DNA from: Trebouxia sp. TZW2008
Lineage: Eukaryota; Chlorophyta; Trebouxiophyceae; Trebouxiales; Trebouxiaceae
Direction of reading: 5' to 3'
NCBI GenBank assembly: GCA_002118135.1
Contig: BDIU01000148.1
Span: 62,001-126,000 of the forward strand
DNA: 64,000 nt
Shown here: positions 1-10,417 of the stretch, piece by piece
How the letters are laid out: every line of letters starts with the position of its first letter
Numbering within the stretch: the stretch's first letter is position 1
Program-made: the position numbers and the translations under genes
The notes under the pieces: generated by a model
Told to the model about the DNA's origin: nothing
The model's database searches: none
Seen by the model: the letters and a program-made list of their open reading frames with translations, nothing else

Positions 1-159
1 TTGCTTCAGAGTGACTCCAATGGCTTATTGGACGCAAAAGGTGGTACTGACCATGCTGGTGGTGATGAAGATAGCAACAGCAACGGGGACAACAGCCAAC
101 AATGTCAAACTGGTATGATTGTTGACAGCAGTTCAAGTTATTACCAGCAGAAAAAGTGA
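1..159 (+). CDS. 3' end of a gene entering from the left (partial, unrecognised)
   Basis: Frame 1 is open from the first base to a TGA at 157-159, about 52 codons. The peptide is rich in Ser, Asn, Asp and Gln (for example GGDEDSNSNGDNSQQ) and resembles the low-complexity tail of a regulatory protein. There is no start in the window and no recognisable domain. It could be the last coding exon of a plus-strand gene or chance. A short open stretch of this composition is weak evidence, so confidence is low. Confidence 0.3.
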   Translation: MLQSDSNGLLDAKGGTDHAGGDEDSNSNGDNSQQCQTGMIVDSSSSYYQQKK

Positions 160-391
160 TGATCATAGCAACAGTAATGATCATTCTTTATTCTTCTGCT
201 AATGACACTTGTGCGTTGCTGACAGTCACGGCATCACTGTACAATACATCTTGAGCTGCTGCCGTGCCGCACAAGTTGTTGTGCGGCTGACAGATCCTTC
301 CATGACTCACATGTGCAATCAGCCTCATGCTGTTCAAGACGCAGTCAATGCCATCTGTGAATGCAGAAGGCATGCCACTTTAGCAAGGTAT

Positions 392-739
392 TCAACCGCC
401 AGCAATTTGTGGGGATGCCACCAGCTCCAGGTACATATCAGCAAGCACAGCCATGCTGCTGATAGACACAGTGGGATCATATACACATGCAACTTGTTTC
501 ACAAAGGAATAGTCCATGCTCTGTTTGTTGATCACAGTTGCATCAATAAGTTCAGACCATGAGCAGCAGATGTCAGGTATTGATTCTTCACTTACAGGTG
601 AATGGCTGCCAAGTTCTAAGGATTTTGTTACAGTTTTCACTGTAACGATATGGCAGGTGAGTAGGAGGGTCGAGCATGGGTCAAGGGGGTGTGTTTGCCT
701 GCCGGCTTGGGAGTTGACAATACACATGTTGTTTACCAC
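392..739 (-). other. Open reading frame of uncertain status
   Basis: The minus strand is open for about 115 codons and ends at a stop at 392-394. A second open stretch in a related register covers 188-373. The peptide has ordinary composition (segment EESIPDICCSWSELIDATV) but matches no family I know, and no flanking splice sites clearly define exons. It may be an exon of a gene convergent with the partial gene at 1-159, a decayed repeat, or chance. I would not call it a gene without transcript support. Confidence 0.18.
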
Positions 740-1115
740 TGTGGTGGAATGGGTAACATCTCGTCTACCAATTTGATGGAACCCACTGTAAGCATGTGTT
801 CCCAGGTGGGTGGGAGGGATTGGCAGGGGTCAAGGGGGGATGTGCGCTTGCTAGCTCGTTTAGGGCTGAGCCAGGCAGGCCTCCAGGATGAGAGGGACGC
901 ACAGCAAAAAGCCCTGGCTGCCAAAACACGCTGGCGCCGCAAGTCATCCTCTCAAGGTGCCGTTCTTCGCATCTGACTGACTCATACAATAGCGTTCGCA
1001 AGGCACCATATACCGCGAATGGACCCTTGCGTGCACCCTTGACTGCTGTAGACAGCACGCAAACAAAAGCCCTGGCTGCCAAAAAGCGCTGGCGCCCCAA
1101 ACCACGCTCTCAGGG
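660..1115 (+). repeat. Direct repeats in the left intergenic region
   Basis: A segment with the core AAAGCCCTGGCTGCCAAAA occurs at about 905-960 and again at about 1063-1115. Another with the core GGTCAAGGGGG occurs at about 679-700 and 826-845. The pairs lie about 150 bases apart, so the region looks like an old tandem duplication with a roughly 150-base unit. Nothing coding is visible in it. Confidence 0.55.
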
Positions 1116-1482
1116 TGCTTTGTCACCTGCTTCTGTGCAGCTACTATGGTTTCAGATGCAGGAATGCATCCTATTTATAGCATCAAGGATGACAAAGCTT
1201 GCTGCAGCTGTCCACTTGCAACTTTGACTTTTGTGGACAGCGTGCAAATACATAATTTCCCCGTCTTTGTGTGCAGCTAGGATTCTCACCAGGCCTTCTG
1301 ACATGATAGCCTCCTGATTTTTTGCAACTGTCATAGCAAAACGCCCGAGGCAAGCTAAGGCATCAGTGTAAGGGCATCGTGCTAGTTGCAAGGCTTCCTA
1401 TTCTCAGACAATTGCTGATGCTAGAGTGGAAACAGTGACGCCTTTCATCAGTGCTTTTGAAGTGGTCCAGCTTGTGAACAGA

Positions 1483-1580
1483 CTTGGTTGCCCAAAGACA
1501 GCTGCTTGGTGACTATACGTACCTAGCAAGGCCTTTGAGCCCAACTAGCATGCGTTATTATGTATGTATGTATGTAAGGG
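1483..1580 (+). mobile_element. SINE-like short element with (TATG)n tail
   Basis: About 65 bases here (containing ACGTACCTAGCAAGGCCTTT and ending in a TATG microsatellite at about 1557-1578) recur in reverse orientation at about 7255-7350 in NFS1 intron 3. A more diverged copy ends in (AATG)n at about 18370-18432. A TACCTAGCA motif followed by a short spacer and a microsatellite tail also ends the LINE at 58658-58740, so these short elements may share that LINE's 3' end. No A/B box promoter was identified. The SINE label is inferred. Confidence 0.4.
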
Positions 1581-1680
1581 CATCAGGCACGACAAGGGTG
1601 CAGCAGGTGTCAGGGCAGCTGCCCTGGTTGCATCTCAGGGGTTGAGCAATAATGTTGCATGAAGGCCTCACACATTGCAG

Positions 1681-1974
1681 GGACAAATCAGGCGTCAGAG
1701 CTGATGCCTGTGTTTGCTGCTGAGTCGCCCACCAGGGCCACTGAGGTGCAAGGCGCCCTCTTTGCCGCCCACTCTGCCCACATTGACCCCCACTACCTTG
1801 ACACTGTCCCCCAGGTACCCCTCTTTCCCATCAGCCCCGCTGTCATGCTGCTCAAACTTGATGCACATGCGCATGCAGCTTGCACCGGGCTTTTGAGCAC
1901 AGTGTCAGTGGCTTGTGTCTAACAGCAGCATCTGCTCAAACTGAGCCCCACTACCTTGACAGTACAGCCAAGGC

Positions 1975-2007
<33 letters not shown>

Positions 2008-4222
2008 NNCCCCCCCCCCCCCCCTCCCCTCTCACTGCTGCTGTGCTACCTTGTGGAAATACGCCCCATTGCCGTGACAGTGCCCCCTGCTCTGTGCAGT
2101 ATGATGTGTTGCCTGCAATGCATCTCAACCGTGTGACTGTCTGCATGACAGCTGCATACATTAGCCAGATAGTACAAATCTTACCAGTATGTGATACATT
2201 CAAGCAGCCTTGCTCGCTGGCTCAAGCATTTCAGAAGTTCTTCCGCTTCTGCTGCTGTAGACCTGACTGCTGCATCTTGTGTAGGCTTGAGGGGCGCCCC
2301 ATCAGAACCCCCAAAGGGTCCCCTCTCCTACCTGTCAACAGTCACCACAGCCACCAGCTCTGACTGGGGCTCCCGCTCCCTAGATGCCCTCGCCTCCCAG
2401 CCTTCTGCCCTGCCATCCACCAGCAGCAGTGCCCTTCCCTCTGCCCTGCCCCCTGCCAGCAGCAGTGCCCTGCCCTCTGCCATGCCCTCAGTCAGCAGCA
2501 GCAGCAGCATCAGACAAAGCAGGCCTCTATCACAACAGTCTTCCACTGCTATAAACAGGGCAGACAGTGCTGATACAGCGGCTGCTCTCTCACAGCAGTG
2601 GCGCAGCATACCAAAGGGCCCTGCTGCTGCTGCTGGTGCTGCTGTGCAGCAACATGAATTGCACAATCAAGCTGCAAGGGGTTCCAATGCTATGCCCAGC
2701 AGCAGCGCAGCTGAGCCACAGAGGTCATTTGACCAGCAACAACATCAGTCTGGTGCTGCTGCAAATGCTGACAAGAGACATGCAGGTCATGCTCTGCAGC
2801 AGGCAGCAGTCAAGGAAGGGGTAGGTGCTATGTCAGCAGCTGCTCAGCAGCAGCGGCGGCAGGGCAGTGGCCCTAGGGCAGCTGCAGCCGCCCCTGAAGA
2901 AGCAGACTGGGCTGCTTTTGGCAGCAGCAGTGGCGATGCAGCAGCAGGACGCTCTGATGTGAGGCAGGAAGCGGTTGCTTCTGGCAACAGTCTGCCAGTT
3001 GATATTCAGAAAGCTTCAAACCAGATGAGCAGTCAAGGCGCTGATGGCTGGTCTGCGTTTTCAGACGACACCAATGCTGCTTTTGACACAAGTTCTGCAA
3101 GTGCTCAGACCGCAGAGCGACAGGCCTTTGACGGCAGCAATCCATTCCTGCAACCTCCTGGTGCACATCAGTCGGCTCAGTGTACAGAGACGCAACCAGT
3201 TGAGGATTTTGACACTAGCAACCCCTTTCATGACCCGTTTCAGGCTAGCCAATCAGCACAGTCACTACAGCCGGAGGTCTTTGATGCTAGCAACCCATTT
3301 CATGATCCTGTCAGCACGACTCAACAGAGTCAAGGCTCAGATCAACAGGCAGCTGTGGACAGTACCAACCCTTTCACCAATCCTGAAGTGGCCCACCAGG
3401 ACTTGCACAGCAGCAACAGCAACCCATTTCTTCAGCCTGGAGAGGAAATTGAGCCAAATGGCCAACAACTGGGGCAAAATGCTGCCGTCGGGGTTGCCCG
3501 TACGGCCAGTGGCGACAGTTTTGGGGATTTCAATGCTCCTGAGGATCCTGGATTTGATGAGGCTGCATGGGTGGGTGACTCATCAACTGCATCTGCAGCT
3601 GCTGGCGGCTGGGGTGTTCAAGAATCACTGCCAGCTGATCCCTTTGCTGCTAGTGCCAGCTTCAAGGACTTTGCTGCTTTGCTTGAGCCTAGTCAGGCAG
3701 ATACATTGGGTGGTTCAGGCACGCTGCAAAGGCCTACTGGAAGTCATGTTGACTTGTCAGAGCTGCATGATGCAACGGGCTCCAATTTGGGTGAGTCAAT
3801 GCATACAAGCATGGCATTCTGTGAAGTCGTAGGTTAGGCTGCAGTGCCAAGTGTATTGACCAAAGCTCCTAAAGCGGGCTGCAAAAGTGTTAGTGACACC
3901 TTTTGAGGTCATACATGACTTGACATGATGAGCAGGTTGTCATGTGATGCAGGATGCCATGCGGGTCTATGTCAGGATCAGCAGAAACTGACATTGCTGG
4001 CAAAGCCCAGCAGTTCCGTGCAGCACATCATGTTGCATATAACAGCAGTTTCAATGCTGCATGTAACAGCATTGAAACTGTGACTGAAGCCACACTGCCT
4101 GTCTTGCAGGCCCCTCAATGAGCAGCAGCCAACAGAAGCCTCACCATGCAGAGATCATGGTAGCCGGCATCTCAGTTCCAGACTTGTCTTTCATGCTGAC
4201 AGCAGGACAGCAGACTAGGTAG
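1681..4222 (+). CDS. NPF-motif protein, probable endocytic/clathrin adaptor-like (5' structure unresolved)
   Basis: The main exon is about 2285-3790 (donor GG|GTGAGT). It joins in phase to a last exon at 4110-4222, which ends in a TAG at 4220-4222. An upstream exon is likely at 1681-1814, but its phase does not fit the main exon directly, so at least one exon is missing. The protein is low in complexity (Ser, Ala, Gln) and carries five NPF motifs (SNPFLQPPG, two SNPFHDP, TNPFTNP, SNPFLQPG), two DPF motifs and aromatic motifs such as WAAFG, WSAFSDD and FGDF. NPF peptides bind EH domains and DPF/WxxF peptides bind AP-2 appendages, so an adaptor or accessory role in clathrin-mediated traffic is inferred. 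No folded ENTH, ANTH or kinase domain is visible. It could be the unstructured tail of such a protein whose N-terminus lies upstream. A poly-C run with two undetermined bases interrupts the 5' part. Confidence 0.6.
1922..2090 (+). repeat. Echoes of the 1681-1814 exon end and poly-C tract with Ns
   Basis: The end of the upstream exon (peptide IDPHYLDTVPQ) is repeated in diverged form at about 1922-1975 (TEPHYLDSTAK) and more weakly at about 2030-2098. Between these copies lies an uninterrupted C run at 1976-2024 with two undetermined bases at 2008-2009. The run is probably of uncertain length in the assembly, so reading frame across it cannot be trusted. Confidence 0.55.
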
Positions 4223-4770
4223 CTGCAATTGTCTCTTTCAGAGCTTGCGCATGTGACGTGTCTGCCAGGTACAGGCATCCGCTATGTGTATCCATGAGTA
4301 AGATGTCATTAGGCGACCTTCAAGGCAGTGATGCTATTTATTGTCAGCCCTCAGCTGACAGGTCCGTTTGATCATTCATGAATTGATGGCCGTGATGTGG
4401 CACTGTATATGACTCGCTCAAGCGTGTGCAGCGTATTCTGTGATTGTTGCAATACATCCGCTTTCTGAAATCAAGAAAGTAAATAAAGGTTTCAGTTCTG
4501 CGCGAACAGACAGCATGCTGCCGTCAATGCAGCCATTTTTGGTACAGTATCACCAGGCAGAAGGCGTTTTGCAGCAACCCTAGCATGCGAGCCATTAATA
4601 ATGGTGCTCGGCAACAACGTCGACATCGATTGCAAACTAGTTTTTCGCGAGCCTGCACAAAACATTGCGATCTGCGCCCTCGGTCAGCTGAGCTCCGTCA
4701 ATCAAGGTCGAGCTACGACACCAAGCGTTCAGATTCGACTTTTGCGGGGGCTTAAGCCTGAAACATAGCC
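4223..4770. other. Intergenic: 3' region of NPF gene and NFS1 promoter/5' UTR
   Basis: No coding exon is seen. The left part is presumably the 3' UTR of the NPF gene. From about 4560 the sequence becomes GC- and CpG-richer, as it does at the 5' ends of several genes in this window, so the NFS1 promoter and leader probably lie here. No specific promoter element is claimed. Confidence 0.5.
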
Positions 4771-7700
4771 ATGTTGGCTGGAAGAGCAGGCCGACTTGGC
4801 CTGCGCGCTCTGACAGCATGCGCGCAACAATCTCATTGCCCGCTCGGGGCTGCAGCACCCGGCCTAGCGACTTCCGCGGCACAGCAGTCTTGCTGGATGT
4901 CAGCGGCAGCTCAGCCAGCACCAGTTGAAGGTGTGCCACCCAACAAGCTACTGTCCGCGAATCAGTTTCGCAGGCTCATCTTTAAGTGCTTTTGTGCAGA
5001 TGTTGAGCCAACACAAGGATCGGCTGCAGCAGTGCCGGCTCACGATGACTCAGAATACCTCGAGATGAAGGGGATCAAGTTGACAGGCAGACCACTGTAT
5101 TTGGACATGCAAGCTACAACACCCATAGATCCTCGAGTCATAGATGCAATGCTACCGTACTTCACTGACCAGTATGGCAATCCACACTCCAGAACCCACA
5201 TGTATGGTTGGGAGTCTGAGGAAGCTGTGGAAAAGGCACGCAAACAGGTGAGGACTGCACCGTAGTTTTGTAGCACAGTTGTCATGTTATATTTGTCCTG
5301 CAAATCATTTCGGTCATGCATGCATGCATTTGCCATTAGCTGCTGTGGATTGCAGCGCTTGCATAAGTCGTTTACCCAGGCCACAAATACAGGGCAGCAG
5401 CAGTTCATGACGTGACTAACAGGGCAGCAGTCTGTCCATTTCATGAGGTCAATAAGTGTACTGGAGCTTCTGATTTTAGAACATTCTGCCCAGACATTCT
5501 GCCGAGTGGATTTCAGTCATAGCAGCAGCCACAGATGCTACCAGCTCTATGACACGGGACTTTGGGCACATGCATTCATAAACATTGACTTATGCGTCAG
5601 TCAATGTCTATGGATACCATTGTGCTAAGATACTATTTGCTCTGCAGGTTGCATCTCTGGTTGGAGCTGATCCCAAGGAGATCATCTTCACATCTGGAGC
5701 AACAGAATCCAACAATCTGGCAATCAAGGGCGTAGCAAACTTCTATCGTGAGAAGAAGAACCACATCATCACACTGCAAACAGACCACAAGTGTGTGCTG
5801 GACAGCTGCCGTTTCCTTCAGAACAGGGGTTTCAAGGTCACATACCTTCCTGTCAAAAAAGATGGGCTGGTTGACCTGCAGCTTTTGAGCGACAGCATTA
5901 CACCAGAGACTGTGTTGGTGTCATGCATGATGATTAACAATGAGATAGGTAAGACAGCAACTTGCATCATGCCCTGCATGGCCTCATGCTCTAGGCTCAA
6001 ACTATGCCAGCTTGAGGGCTCACACTGGTGTGTGCAAACATCCAAAAGCGAAGTTTTGACGATGTTTTGGCCAGCACTCAATGCAGGACTTGCAAACAGG
6101 GGCTGTTCCCCATTCCTATTGCACACCTAGGCAGCGCAACGTCAGCATCAGCAAATGCTGAGCTGTCAGCTCAGGTCAAACTCTGCATCCGCGCACCTGC
6201 ATGCTCAACGTCACAGTGTGATTGTCGCAAAGGTATGCTGTAGCACCACACGCTTTGAGCTGACACAAGGGTTGGCATGTGATCACAGAGCAGCACACCT
6301 GACTAGTCTCTTCAATTTCACCACAGCAATGGTCATGGGTCACGCACTGCTACTTGACCTGTCAGCAGGTCAATGCTAGCACATGGGCGCCATCTGAGCA
6401 CTTTCAACTCAGCAGACCAAATGTGGCATCTGCTTAGTCAGAAGCTCTCAGATGGTTGACCATTGCAGCTCCTGTCTGGCAGGCTTGTGGTTGCTGACTC
6501 ACGATGTGTCTGGAGTGTGGCATTTGCAGACCTGTATGTGATGAATTCAGCCTTTCATCAGCAAGACATTCGCCTTTGTTTTGTCGCAAACTCTGATCAG
6601 CTGCCTTTTGTTTGCCAGACACATTCACCTGGCTTTCAGGCCAGGAAGTCTGATGAGTCACATCTGGCTCCCTATCCTGGACTGTCAGTTCTATGGATTA
6701 TCAACTGTAGGTGTGCTGCTGAGTGGCTTGTGCAATGGCATCTGGCTAGCATGTATCAGCTCAACAAGCCACATGTAAGCTGGTACGCAATTTTTGGAAC
6801 CCTTGAGGCCCTGAAGCTTTGAAAGCAGAAGCCTCAGACTTGGCAACAAACCTTCAAAAGAAAATGCATAGAATGCAGCAAAGAGCACGGTCTCTGCTGC
6901 ATGAATGCTTGCTGCTTCTGCTTGGGAAAGACAGTCACAACAGAGATCAGAGGCAACACCAAGAAATGACATTTGCAAACTTGTCTAATGTGCAGGTGTC
7001 ATCCAGCCCACCAAGGAGATTGGCAAAATGTGTCGTGAGCGTAAGGTCTTCTTCCACACAGACGCTGCTCAGGCCATTGGCAAGATCCCCATCAATGTCA
7101 ATGAGCACAACATTGACCTGATGTCCATCAGTGGACACAAGATCTATGGCCCTAAGGGGGTAGGGGCAGTGTACATCAGGCGCCGCCCACGTGTGAGGCT
7201 TGAAGCTCAAATGAATGGTGGCGGCCAGGTTTGTCATCTGATGTAGTGTACTACATACATAACTTATACATACTTAAAATCACATACTGGTTGGGCTCAA
7301 AGGCCTTGCTAGGTGCGTGTCGTCACCAACTAGCTGTCTTTGAGCAACTGGGTCTAGCCACAAGCTGAAGCACTTTCATGATGCAAGATGCTAATTCAGA
7401 GGCAATGTACTGCAGTGTTCTTATTACACTTGTGCTGTGTGTGCTGTTCAAAACAAGGGTTTCTTGCCAGGCTTGAGGCTCACATGAGTGGAGGCGGACA
7501 GGTCTTTAGACTGCCATAGCTTAATGCTTTGCAACAAAGGAGACTTGCTTGCTGTGCTGCATATGTGTAGCTGTGCTGTTTGGGACTTGAGGCCTATAGA
7601 GGCTTAAGAGAGTGACAGGAAGAGCACACTCATTGACATTTGCCTGCAGGAGCGTGGAATCAGGAGTGGCACCATTCCAGCGTCACTAGCAGTGGGCCTA

Positions 7701-9547
7701 GGCAAGGCCTGTGAGATTGCACAGAGGGATATGGTGTCAGACACAGCACACATTAGAGCCATGGCCGAGCGCTTGCACCAGGGAATCACCTCTCAGTGCG
7801 ATGGCGTTGTGCTCAACGGTCCACAGAATACAGAACAGCGATATGTGGGCAACCTGAACCTGTCCTTCTCATACGTTGAGGGAGAGTCACTCATCATGGG
7901 GCTCAAGGTCAGATCTCAGTTGCTGAGCAGCTGTGCAGACTAGCTATACCCTGTCATGACTATACTGTGTGTGGTGTTGTGCGGCATATGCATCAGCTTA
8001 GGTGTGAGTGGAGTCGCAGATGCTCTCATGCCCAAGTGACCTTTGCTTCTTTTCCTGTCAGTGCAACGGCTCCCCCAGACTTGGGCAGTTTTATTGACGG
8101 TCATACCAGGGATGTCAAGTCATATTAGCTAGTAATGCCAGGTGTCTGTTGCACAAGAGCAATATTGCCAGGCTGGCTTGTGTTGTGCATTGCGCGGACT
8201 TTGCAGGTGTCAATGTGACAATCATTGTACATTGAGTCTTGCTGTGCCTATCACACAATAGGTACTATGACTAACTGCGCATGTAGGATGTGCGCTGATG
8301 ACTAGACAAGATTCAAGCAGGATGACCAGACTGTTTGAGTCTGCATTTCACAGGACTCAGAGCCCAAGTTGTTGACCCATTACTTCAGCATGAGGCATGC
8401 AGGGCATGACTGGTCATACACGCACTTGTACTTGCTAGGTCCGCTCTGAGGCATAAATCACTTTCATGCACTTGTACTTGCTAGGTTCGCTCTGAGGCAC
8501 CAATCACTTTCAGACAAGCTGAAGGTCTGGCATGTGTGCAGGACTTGGCAGTCAGCAGTGGCAGTGCTTATACTAGCGCTAGTTTGAAGCCATCATTAGG
8601 CATGACATCTCATGCATGTACAAATGCTTGCTGTGGTGTGCTACCAGTATCAGAAACTCCCACAAGGTAACTGCATTTTGAATGACATGCGTGCAGGACT
8701 TGGCAGTCAGCAGTGGAAGTGCTTGCACCAGTGCCAGTTTGGAGCCATCGTATGTGCTGCGTGCCTTAGGTGTTGAGGAGGACATGGCTCACACCAGTCT
8801 CAGGTGAGCACACACAGCTGCTCACTGTATTGCCTGTTCTTGTGCCTGCGGTTGAATATTTCAATTTTGTCAGCATGCTGGGAGCCTTGGCTGCTCCAGC
8901 CTAACTTCGGAGGCCACAGCTGCATGTTGCACACTGTTCTGCATGCTGAATTGGCAAGAAGCTAAAAAGGTCACATTGCTCTGCATGCTGATAAAGGAGT
9001 TGACAAGGTCAGGTTGCCCTGTTGCTGGTAGAGGTGTTGACAAGCTCACATTATTCTGCATGGTGGCAACCCTGGGTCAGCTGTTTGGCAATAGCTCAAA
9101 ACATTCTGAGGGCAGATCTTCAGCAACAGCTTTCGCCTTTCTGGCTCAATCTGGCTTGCTCAGGTAATATCCTGTTATGGCTGGACAGTGTCATGCTGTG
9201 CGCAGCGTCATGTTCAAATTGCCCGATTGCTTGCAGCTGGCACATTGGCAGCTGTTTGAGCGGTTGATCATAATCAAGGCATGAATGATTGAGATTGTGC
9301 TGATTGTGCTGCAGCAAGGACGCTGGCTGCCTGTCCCATTGTGCTCACATCAGCAAAGCATGAGAGATTGAGCTTGTACTGTTTGTGCTGCAGGTTTGGC
9401 ATCGGCAGATTCACCACTGCAGCAGAAGTAGACCGAGCAATTGAATTGACGGTCAGACATGTTACAAAGCTCAGGGAGATGAGTCCGCTCTGGGAGTTGG
9501 TCCAGGAAGGTGTTGACTTGAAGAGCATCCAGTGGTCGCAGCATTAG
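4771..9547 (+). CDS. NFS1: Cysteine desulfurase, mitochondrial (NFS1/IscS type)
   Basis: PLP-dependent enzyme that takes sulfur from cysteine, leaving alanine, and hands it as persulfide to the ISCU scaffold for iron-sulfur clusters. Exons: 4771-5247, 5648-5948, 6996-7228, 7650-7907, 8697-8803, 9394-9547. All junctions are GT-AG and in phase, giving 509 aa. The first ~100 residues are Ala/Arg/Gln-rich and fit a mitochondrial presequence. The core runs from [16 protein letters not shown] to the family-typical tail [10 protein letters not shown]. The PLP lysine is K308 in [12 protein letters not shown], and the catalytic loop [10 protein letters not shown] in exon 5 puts the cysteine at about C433. 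The substrate-loop GGGQ and ERG...RSGT motifs are split by intron 3. The plastid SufS type is excluded by the tail. Introns 3, 4 and 5 hold degenerate copies of exon ends and of intron boundaries. Confidence 0.97.
7255..7350 (-). mobile_element. SINE-like short element (reverse copy) in NFS1 intron 3
   Basis: The reverse complement matches about 65 bases of the element at 1483-1580, including the AAAGACAGCT and ACCTAGCAAGGCCTTTGAGC blocks. It ends toward lower coordinates in an ATGTATG-rich tail. Two dispersed copies with simple-repeat tails suggest retroposition. Confidence 0.4.
7471..7501 (+). pseudogene. Echo of the NFS1 exon 3 end
   Basis: A 31-base segment flanked by CCAG and GT copies the last 31 bases of exon 3 with a few changes. 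It would encode [10 protein letters not shown]; exon 3 encodes [10 protein letters not shown]. Both splice dinucleotides are present. Length and start phase do not let it act as a simple extra exon. Confidence 0.7.
7986..8045 (+). repeat. Dispersed repeat shared with 15402-15462
   Basis: About 60 bases (core CTCATGCCCAAGTGACC, preceded by a CATATGCAT...AGCTTAGG block) recur at 15402-15462 in an intron of the Mit_KHE1-like gene. Both lie in introns of unrelated genes, so this is a dispersed repeat, not a local duplicate. Confidence 0.55.
8421..8510 (+). repeat. Two-copy tandem repeat, about 42-base unit
   Basis: The unit CACTTGTACTTGCTAGGT(C/T)CGCTCTGAGGCA...AATCACTTTCA is present twice in succession inside NFS1 intron 4, immediately upstream of the exon 5 echo. 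The copies differ at a few bases. Confidence 0.7.
8542..8600 (+). pseudogene. Echo of NFS1 exon 5 with Cys-to-Tyr at the active site
   Basis: After a TGTGCAG acceptor identical in form to the real one, this segment encodes [18 protein letters not shown], in which TAT replaces the catalytic Cys codon TGC. It then diverges before a donor. The real exon 5 starts 155 bases further on with [19 protein letters not shown] transcript using the echo could not make an active desulfurase. Confidence 0.85.
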
Positions 9548-10417
9548 ATATCTTTGCTGTGCACCATGTACACTAGGTCTAGTTACTGCCTTTTAGAATT
9601 TCTGGTTTATTGCTGAGCAGCATCGACGTAGTATGCCTCCATGTAGCGCAGCAATGTATCTACATGTAAGGCCAGCCGAATTGCTCGCTGTAGCACACAT
9701 ATCATCTGGGTTTTGCAGTGACAGTGCTCACGGCCAGCAGCTTTGCTTGATTTAATTGATTTCTGAGACGGTCATCTAGGCTGCTCAGTAGACAGACATC
9801 GGAAGGTGCTTTGTAGCTACGGCTGTGCGTTTATGTTGAGCGAGATGTATATCAATCAATAAATTACATTTATGGTCCGGGTGCGAAACCTGAAGCCTGA
9901 TAGAAGCCGCATGTGGTGTGCACAGCAGCAGGTGAGCGTGATGCATTCAGTGAAGCAGCAGGGTATGTAGTTCGACAGTGGTGGTGCTCATGCTCATTAC
10001 ATGATTGCTGATCAGCCAAAGCTGAAGTAAGATGCAGCAGGAGCTCGCAGCAGGATGTGGCTGCAGAACATTTGAGTACTTCAGCACATTGAGTACCAAG
10101 CAAACAGTACAAGTGACGTTTCCATGAGCACAAGCATAGCACACACACAGCAAAGCTAATTGGGCATTTTGCCAAACTGTATCTGCCTATAGCCTGAGCT
10201 GATGTCAATCACAGCGGACTCACTCACTTCCCTCATAACAATGACAGCGTCAGTGTGTCTGAAACCTGTCACACTAGCAGACTATAATGCAGCTTCATGA
10301 GTTGCCGCAGGTCATTATGTACTTGTGAGCAGCACAAACACCGTAAGCAAACAGCAGAGGGTATTTGACAGGAAAGCTTTGTTGCCTCTCTCTACTTTCT
10401 GATAGCAATTCATGCTA
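9548..10417. other. Convergent intergenic region (3' ends)
   Basis: This lies between the NFS1 stop and the stop of the minus-strand gene at 10418. No exon or RNA gene was recognised. It presumably holds the 3' UTRs of both convergent genes. Confidence 0.5.

Noticed and set aside
4771..9547. Plastid SufS-type desulfurase
   Set aside because: The catalytic loop [10 protein letters not shown] and the C-terminal [10 protein letters not shown] are of the NFS1/IscS class.
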